NCBI GenBank assembly: GCA_016708435.1
Contig: JADJFV010000003.1
Location: 124,368 to 188,367, forward strand
Direction: 5' to 3'
DNA length: 64,000 nt
Source: Leptospiraceae bacterium
Lineage (GTDB): Bacteria; Spirochaetota; Leptospiria; Leptospirales; Leptospiraceae
A program made the translations under genes and the position numbers. The notes under the pieces are model-generated. The model saw only the letters and a list, made by a program, of their open reading frames with translations. It was not told the origin of the DNA and did not search any database. Below are positions 58,826-64,000 of this stretch, in pieces; positions within the stretch are counted from its first letter, which is position 1; every line of letters starts with the position of its first letter.

Positions 58826-59452
58826 TTAATTCGATTCTTCTTCATAGTTAAAATCTTCTTCCCCATATTTTTCTTCTGTTCGAATGTCTGGTTGCGTTTT
58901 TAATTTATACACAAGCATTGCAGAAATGACAATTGTATTAAACATTGTAAAAGGAAAGGCAATCTGGTGATGCATTCCATATACGGAGAGATTAGCCGCT
59001 ATGCAAGCAAGACCTATTCCGATTAGAACGCAAGTCTCTTGGGAGAAGAAGCGAACTATAAAGCTATCTGGCTCGGCATATTTTTTGCTACCAAGGAAAG
59101 CGTCTACCAAAGGCGCATAACCAAAATAAGCCGCTATGAACAATAAACAGGATTGAAAAAAATAATTCCCAATTTCGTTCGTAAAATGCGGAGAGCCTAC
59201 TAGTCCACCTAAAAGAGACCAACCATAGGCAATCAAGCTAAAAGCGAGAAAGGCAATTAAGCCTTCCTGCATGTTTCCATTAGCCTCAAGGATGTTTAAC
59301 ATCTCTTTTGGGATTAGTTTTTGAAAGTCAATCAATTCAGAGCGATCAAATTGATCTCTTTCCAAATCACTAAAAAGCTGAATATAATATCTCAATAGAG
59401 CCAGTAAGATAAAACAAATAACAAAGAAAATTAAATAGAGTATAAATTCCAT
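58826..59452 (-). CDS. Hypothetical multi-pass membrane protein downstream of purH
   Basis: 208 residues with about five hydrophobic helices (FILYLIFFVICFILLALLRYY, LIAFLAFSLIAYGWSLLGG, YFFQSCLLFIAAYFGYAPLV, TCVLIGIGLACIAANLSVYG, FPFTMFNTIVISAMLVYKL) and an acidic C-terminal tail (RTEEKYGEEDFNYEEESN). No family recognised. Its start overlaps the purH stop by one base, so it is co-transcribed with purine-synthesis genes, but this may be only incidental. A transport or sensing role is possible; nothing supports one in particular. Confidence 0.65.
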   Translation of the reverse strand: MEFILYLIFFVICFILLALLRYYIQLFSDLERDQFDRSELIDFQKLIPKEMLNILEANGNMQEGLIAFLAFSLIAYGWSLLGGLVGSPHFTNEIGNYFFQSCLLFIAAYFGYAPLVDAFLGSKKYAEPDSFIVRFFSQETCVLIGIGLACIAANLSVYGMHHQIAFPFTMFNTIVISAMLVYKLKTQPDIRTEEKYGEEDFNYEEESN

Positions 59453-60993
59453 TAGTGTCTAAAATGCCTCATGCCTGTGAATACCATAATTAATCCATGC
59501 TCATTCGCTGCTTTAATCACTTCTTCGTCTCTGATACTTCCGCCCGGCTGAATAATGGCACGAGCGCCCACTTTTGCGATAGCATCGATTCCATCTCTGA
59601 ATGGAAAAAATGCGTCACTTCCTACATAGGAGCCTGCAAGAGACAAATTAGACTTAGCCGCTTTTGATGCTCCAAGTTCCACTGAATCCACTCTAGACAT
59701 TTGCCCGGCTCCAATTCCAAGAGTTGAATTTTTATCTGTATAAACAATTGCATTTGATTTAATGAATTTAACAACACTCCATGCAAAGAATAAACCTTTT
59801 AAATCTTCGTCTGTAGGTTGCTTTTTTGTTACTATTTTAAAATCGCTCGGGCTGATGATATCGTAGTCACGGTCTTGAACTAATATTCCATGATGAACCG
59901 GACGTAAATCCATTTCTCCTAACGCTTCTTTGAAACTTTTAATTTCAATCAGTCTAATGTTAGGCTTTTTGTTAAATATTTCTTTTGCTTCGAAAGTAAA
60001 ATTTTCAGCTATCACACCTTCTACAAAATTTTCCGTAATCTTACTCGCCAACTCGCTATTTACCTCACCGCTAACACCGATTACACCACCGAAAGCAGAA
60101 ATAGGATCTGTTCGAACAGCCAATTTAAAAGATTCTAATGCAGTATCAGCGTAAGCAATGCCGCAAGGATTTAGATGTTTGATAATCGAGACTGTATTAT
60201 GTGGAAGCAAAGCCGCAATATGAAAAGCTGCATCAAAATCTAACATATTATTGAAAGAAAGTTCTTTGCCTTGCAAAGGAGAAAATTCATTTTTTAAAAG
60301 CACAGGCTCATAGAAGGCAGCCTTCTGATGAGGGTTTTCGCCATAACGCAAATTCTGTTTTTTCTTAAATGCAAAAGTAATCTTGTCTGGAAATTTTTCA
60401 CCCGTGCGACGAACGAGATAATTGGAAATACTCGAATCATACATAGCTGTTACAGAAAAAGCTTTTATGGCAAGCGAATAAGAAGTGTCTACCGAAACAA
60501 AGCCGTTATTTTTTTCCATCTCGGACTCTACAAGCGCATAATCCGAAATTTCGGTTACTACCACAGTGTGCTTATAATTCTTAGAACCACTACGAAGCAT
60601 GGAAGGTCCGCCTATATCAATATTTTCAATGGCATCTTCGAGACTAACGTTTGGTTTCTTAATTGTTTCTACGAATGGATATAAATTTACAATTACAAGG
60701 TCAATAGAAGGAATATTGTGATTAGCCAGATCCTCTTTGTGTCCTGGCATATCTGGATTACCCAGAAGCCCCCCATGAATTTTTGGGTGAAGTGTCTTTA
60801 CGCGACCGGAAAGAATTTCGGGTGAGCCAGTGTATTCTTCTACAGGGATTGCCTTGATACCATTTTGGGATAAGGTAGAAAGTGTCCCTCCGGTAGATAA
60901 AATTTCTACACCTTTAGAGTTTAGAAATTTTGCAAATTCTATGAGCCCGGTTTTATCGCTCACCGAAATGAGCGCTCTTTGAATCTTTATCAT
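59452..60993 (-). CDS. purH: Bifunctional AICAR transformylase/IMP cyclohydrolase
   Basis: 513 residues, the normal length. The N-terminal MGS-like cyclohydrolase domain has RALISVSDKTGLIEFAKFL, GVEILSTGGTLSTL and GRVKTLHPKIHGGLLG; the transformylase domain has LRYGENPHQKAAFY, the catalytic IKHLNPCGIA (Lys-His), RTDPISAFGGVIG and GIGAGQMSRVDSVELG, and ends in VFTGMRHFRH. It catalyses the last two steps of IMP synthesis. It lies two bases downstream of purN, giving a purN-purH-hypothetical operon. High confidence. Confidence 0.97.
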   Translation of the reverse strand: MIKIQRALISVSDKTGLIEFAKFLNSKGVEILSTGGTLSTLSQNGIKAIPVEEYTGSPEILSGRVKTLHPKIHGGLLGNPDMPGHKEDLANHNIPSIDLVIVNLYPFVETIKKPNVSLEDAIENIDIGGPSMLRSGSKNYKHTVVVTEISDYALVESEMEKNNGFVSVDTSYSLAIKAFSVTAMYDSSISNYLVRRTGEKFPDKITFAFKKKQNLRYGENPHQKAAFYEPVLLKNEFSPLQGKELSFNNMLDFDAAFHIAALLPHNTVSIIKHLNPCGIAYADTALESFKLAVRTDPISAFGGVIGVSGEVNSELASKITENFVEGVIAENFTFEAKEIFNKKPNIRLIEIKSFKEALGEMDLRPVHHGILVQDRDYDIISPSDFKIVTKKQPTDEDLKGLFFAWSVVKFIKSNAIVYTDKNSTLGIGAGQMSRVDSVELGASKAAKSNLSLAGSYVGSDAFFPFRDGIDAIAKVGARAIIQPGGSIRDEEVIKAANEHGLIMVFTGMRHFRH

Positions 60994-60995
60994 GA

Positions 60996-61607
60996 TTACT
61001 CTCTTATAATTACTTTTCTGCCTTGCACATCTAATCTATCGGTTAAAAAGTATTCTACCGAAAGAGGCAGTATCTTATGTTCTTCTGCATGTATCTTTGC
61101 AGTCAAATCACTTTCCATACTATTCGGCAAGATTTCCACAATTGATTGCAAAATTATTGCCCCCGAATCAATTCCTTCTTCCACAAAATGCGTTGTGCAT
61201 CCCGTAAATCGAACTCCGTAAGCGATGGCTTGTTCTATTGCTTTTAGTCCTTTAAAGGAAGGCAAAAGCGATGGATGAATGTTTATAATTCGATTCACAA
61301 ACCGATTGATAATCGCGGTAGGTAGAATTCTCATATAGCCGGCTGCCACAATTAGACTAGGTGAAAGTGCGACTAAAAGCTTTTCCATTTCCAAGTGAAA
61401 TTTTTCTTTCTCTTGTCTGTATTTTTCAAATGGAATAATATAGACTGGGATTCCAAATTCTTTTGCCAGTTCAAGAGCGCCTGCATTGCTGTTGTCAGAA
61501 ATAAGCCCTGAAATTTCCACTTCGAGTTTTCTTGCCCGAATATGTTCTACTACTGCTTTAAAGTTCGAGCCTTTTCCCGAACATAAAAAAACTATTTTCT
61601 TCTGCAT
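60996..61607 (-). CDS. purN: Phosphoribosylglycinamide formyltransferase (GART)
   Basis: 203 residues. FLCSGKGSNFKAVVEHI binds the phosphoribosyl group; AGYMRIL and INIHPSLLPSFKGLKAIEQAI contain the catalytic Asn-His pair (N of INIHP, H), and HFVEEGIDSGAIILQ carries the catalytic Asp. It transfers formyl from 10-formyl-THF to GAR, the third step of purine synthesis. First gene of the purN-purH operon. Length is typical. The upstream 298 bases hold repeats. Confidence 0.96.
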   Translation of the reverse strand: MQKKIVFLCSGKGSNFKAVVEHIRARKLEVEISGLISDNSNAGALELAKEFGIPVYIIPFEKYRQEKEKFHLEMEKLLVALSPSLIVAAGYMRILPTAIINRFVNRIINIHPSLLPSFKGLKAIEQAIAYGVRFTGCTTHFVEEGIDSGAIILQSIVEILPNSMESDLTAKIHAEEHKILPLSVEYFLTDRLDVQGRKVIIRE

Positions 61608-61657
61608 GGTTTACTTATTTTAAAAACTAACCTAGTAGGCAATTAGGAAAAATATTT

Positions 61658-61684
61658 GCCACAGAGGCACTGAGGCACAGAGGG
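61658..61684. repeat. Short dispersed-type repeat (CACAGAGGCACTGAGGCACAG class)
   Basis: A 27-base internally repetitive stretch (CAGAGGCAC, TGAGGCAC, AGAGGG) in the 298-base interval upstream of purN. Such CACAGAG repeats are familiar from intergenic DNA of many bacteria. Single copy in the window. Confidence 0.45.
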
Positions 61685-61696
61685 TGGGATTAAGAT

Positions 61697-61763
61697 GTCA
61701 TTCCCATGCGAAGGCGCTGGTCGCGAATACTTGGAGTGAAGGGTGGATTTCTGTCGGGAATCT
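61697..61763. repeat. GTCATTCCC...GGGAATCTC palindromic repeat
   Basis: The ends TTCCC and GGGAA, with GCGAAGGC and GGTCGCGAA inside, make a 67-base imperfect palindrome of the GTCATTCCCGCGAAAGCGGGAATC class seen in many genomes. With the neighbouring repeat at 61658, these two fill most of the space between purN and the chemoreceptor gene; the rest is AT-rich without recognisable features. Confidence 0.45.
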
Positions 61764-61905
61764 CAATACCTGCCTAGTAATCGTTGTCATACTAAAACTA
61801 ATAAAGAATTGAAATAGAAAAAAATTAGACTAGCTTAGAAGTATGAGTTCTAGTTTTTTAGAAATTTCCAATATCCAACGAACAAAAATCACAGTTGATG
61901 TTGAT

Positions 61906-64000
61906 TCAAGTCTTATAATACGAAGCTACTTCGTTTAAGTTTTCTGAGATTTTTAAAAGGTTTTCCATTTTTAAACTTAATTCTTCTGTGAGGGAAGATT
62001 GACTTAATATATTCATTGTGATTTCACTGACGGCAGCATGAATTTCTAGGATTCCTTCTTTCTCTTCTAAGGAGGCTGTGCGAACCAGTTCTGATATCTT
62101 GCGAATATTTTCATAATCTTTTAGAGTAGAACGGTTTAATTCTGCTAGCGAATAAAAGAAATTATCCACATCCTTTAAGTGAGATTTAACACCTTCTAAG
62201 TGAGAGGTGATTTCCTTCACTGACTCAATACTTTTGGTAGTTGTGACGATTCCAGAAGAAGCAGAAACCTGATTAGACTCGATTAGAATTTTAATTTCTC
62301 CGATACTTCTATTTGTTTGTGCTGCGAGTTTTGCAATCTCTTCGGCGACTACGGCAAATCCTTTCCCTGCTTCTCCTGCTCTTGCAGCTTCGATGGCTGC
62401 ATTTAAAGAAAGAAGATTGATTTGCTTTGAGATTGCGATAATAATCGCGAGAAATTTTTGCATTTCAATTGAACTACGATGAATTTTTTCAATTTCTTCA
62501 CTTGTGTTTTGTAAGGAAGACTGTCCGATTTTTGCAACTTCAGAAATTTTATCCATATTACGCAGAGATTCAATCATCTGTTTACTAACGTTTGTAATCA
62601 TTTCTCCGAGTGATTGCATACTTTTATGTAAATTCTGAATATCTAGATTTTGAGTTCCAATTTGTTCTGCTACCATTTCGAAGCTGTCTACAACATGTTT
62701 TATAGCAGCAGCAATTTCTTCCGAAGAGGCAGCACTTGTCCTTGCAGAATCAGCACCCTCTGTAGAAATTTTCTGTAAGCTGTTAGAAATATTCGAAAGG
62801 TTTTCGCATGATTTCTTTATATTAGAGGCAGTTTCGAGCATATTACTATTCATTCTAGAGAGGGAAATAGGGATTAGCCCCAGTTCATCTTGTCGCTTAA
62901 TATCAATTTCTACACTTAAGTTTCCTTTTCCCATTTCAGTGGTGATATAAGTTATTTTTTCTATAAACAGCAAAATGTTTCCTGCAAAAAGATAAGTTCC
63001 TATTAAAAATAGAATAGACAGAATGAGACCAACGCCTATTAGCCAGTAGAAGATATTCTTAATTTCTTGTATAAACCTAGTTCTTGGAATATTAACACTA
63101 ACCATCCATACTAGATCTGAGTTTTTGAAATGGATTGGCATAGCGTAGGTTAATACCGTTTGTTTGGTGCTACCAGATTCCCGTAAGAGATGAGCTTCTT
63201 TTTTATTTCTAATGATCTCAATTATTTCTTTAGAGTTAGTAGTTTCTTCAATTGGTAAACCAATATGTTCTTCTTTTTTTGCACTTATGACTCTGCCTTT
63301 TTCACTATAAACAACAATATACGTATCTTCTAGGTTCATAGATTTGATATATTCCTGAATTCCACTCAAAGCAAGATCAATGCCTACAACTCCTATGAAT
63401 TTTCCATTATTATCTGCAACGGGAGAAGTGAGGCTAATCATGAATACACTTTCTTTGCGACTTTTGATTTCATATTTATATGGCTCTGTGATAAAGGGTT
63501 TTAAGTTTTTCTTAGGATAATGATAATATTGCGTTGTTTGATTATCCTCTTCAAAACTATGATTTGGTTCTACTTGTAAATTTCCCTCTTTAGCCTTTGT
63601 CCAATAGGGAATAAATCGCCCATTCCTATCGTGATCCTGGCTTGCTGCATATTGAAATTCACCGTCTCTTCCATCATAAAGATAAGGTTCGAAAATTCCA
63701 TACGTAGCAATGTATTCTTCATTTTCTACTTTCATTTTGCGAATAATAGCATTAAACCCCTCTCTATCTGGGCGAGTTTTACTTAAAGCATTTGATAGGG
63801 TTTGTATTTTGCTTACTGGAACTTCTATGTATTTTTCTAGCTCTTTAGCAACTTCTTTGGAAGTCTTATTTGCCAATTCTAACGAATGTGATTCGACAAA
63901 AAGATAAACTCTGTATCCAACAATTGCAGATAAGGATAGGATAAATATAATACCGGAAATTCCGACAGCAGTTAAAACTTTGTTTCTTAAACTTAGTTGC
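61906..64000 (-). CDS. Methyl-accepting chemotaxis protein, 5' end outside the window
   Basis: The frame is open to the right edge; the first visible residues include a membrane helix (VLTAVGISGIIFILSLSAIVGYRVYLF), so only a few N-terminal residues are missing. About residues 50-280 form an extracytoplasmic dCache-type sensor (GRDGEFQYAASQDHDRNGRFIPYW, GVVGIDLALSGIQEYI). A second helix (FYWLIGVGLILSILFLIGTYLFAG) and HAMP follow, then a methylated-helix/signal domain with the hairpin tip EAARAGEAGKGFAVVAEEIAKLA. It would sense small molecules in the periplasm and control CheA. No other chemotaxis gene is in view. The ligand is unknown. Confidence 0.92.
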   Translation of the reverse strand, partial: QLSLRNKVLTAVGISGIIFILSLSAIVGYRVYLFVESHSLELANKTSKEVAKELEKYIEVPVSKIQTLSNALSKTRPDREGFNAIIRKMKVENEEYIATYGIFEPYLYDGRDGEFQYAASQDHDRNGRFIPYWTKAKEGNLQVEPNHSFEEDNQTTQYYHYPKKNLKPFITEPYKYEIKSRKESVFMISLTSPVADNNGKFIGVVGIDLALSGIQEYIKSMNLEDTYIVVYSEKGRVISAKKEEHIGLPIEETTNSKEIIEIIRNKKEAHLLRESGSTKQTVLTYAMPIHFKNSDLVWMVSVNIPRTRFIQEIKNIFYWLIGVGLILSILFLIGTYLFAGNILLFIEKITYITTEMGKGNLSVEIDIKRQDELGLIPISLSRMNSNMLETASNIKKSCENLSNISNSLQKISTEGADSARTSAASSEEIAAAIKHVVDSFEMVAEQIGTQNLDIQNLHKSMQSLGEMITNVSKQMIESLRNMDKISEVAKIGQSSLQNTSEEIEKIHRSSIEMQKFLAIIIAISKQINLLSLNAAIEAARAGEAGKGFAVVAEEIAKLAAQTNRSIGEIKILIESNQVSASSGIVTTTKSIESVKEITSHLEGVKSHLKDVDNFFYSLAELNRSTLKDYENIRKISELVRTASLEEKEGILEIHAAVSEITMNILSQSSLTEELSLKMENLLKISENLNEVASYYKT

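Overview
The window looks like a chromosomal segment of a low-GC (roughly 35-38% by eye) diderm spirochaete, most like the Leptospiraceae. That placement is an inference. It rests on short spirochaete-style lipoboxes (LFSC, FATC, LSC endings), HAMP-SpoIIE phosphatases and a class III adenylate cyclase, TonB receptors, heptose-synthesis genes for an LPS core, and a large NAD-glutamate dehydrogenase. No rRNA, tRNA, integrase, transposase or CRISPR array was seen.

Layout. 1-5.1 kb: the end of a class III adenylate cyclase, then a TonB-dependent receptor flanked by two Cys-containing lipoproteins. 5.2-6.6 kb: a catalase-like haem protein and a TMEM220-family membrane protein. 6.6-13.3 kb: a frameshifted HAMP-SpoIIE phosphatase, an M20 peptidase and a giant 7TM-HAMP-SpoIIE-TPR protein. 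13.7-17.7 kb: a zinc-ribbon/FHA-like protein translationally coupled to a zinc-ribbon, degenerate protein kinase and KAP-type P-loop NTPase fusion, the strongest candidate for an undescribed signalling or defence module. 17.7-24.9 kb: an orphan ABC ATPase, ClpB, a tandem-HTH regulator, a SurA-like lipoprotein, a STAS protein and a CTP-dependent lipid kinase. 25.0-31.9 kb (minus strand): NAD-glutamate dehydrogenase, a NERD-helicase with a small DUF3592 lipoprotein, and a PAQR/hemolysin III protein. 31.9-33.1 kb: about 1 kb of intergenic DNA packed with inverted and direct repeats. 33.1-37.1 kb: an exported ankyrin-WD40-caspase protein, apparently one gene broken by an indel. 37.2-46.8 kb: a UVR-motif protein, an HdrD-like Fe-S membrane oxidoreductase, a second TonB receptor, a heptose (hldE-type) operon and an acidic-linker protein. 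47.1-53.1 kb: gltBD. 53.1-64 kb: a ComM-type Mg-chelatase, a small membrane protein, a DUF1800/DUF1501 export pair, purN-purH and a methyl-accepting chemotaxis protein that runs off the right edge.

Seven genes (SpoIIE phosphatase, glutamate dehydrogenase, ankyrin-caspase, second TonB receptor, the acidic-linker protein, ComM, with the caspase case the least certain) are each split into two ORFs that rejoin into a recognisable family sequence after one single-base indel. Several indels lie in or beside short homopolymers. The simplest explanation is residual sequencing or assembly indels, so these genes should be read as probably intact; true pseudogenisation cannot be excluded from the sequence alone.

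Functional themes: cyclic-nucleotide and phosphatase signalling (cyclase, two SpoIIE proteins, STAS protein, chemoreceptor), ammonia assimilation and glutamate turnover (gltBD, GDH), envelope biogenesis (TonB receptors, lipoproteins, heptose synthesis), purine synthesis, and three modules of the kind often found in defence or stress signalling (pseudokinase-KAP, NERD-helicase, caspase).
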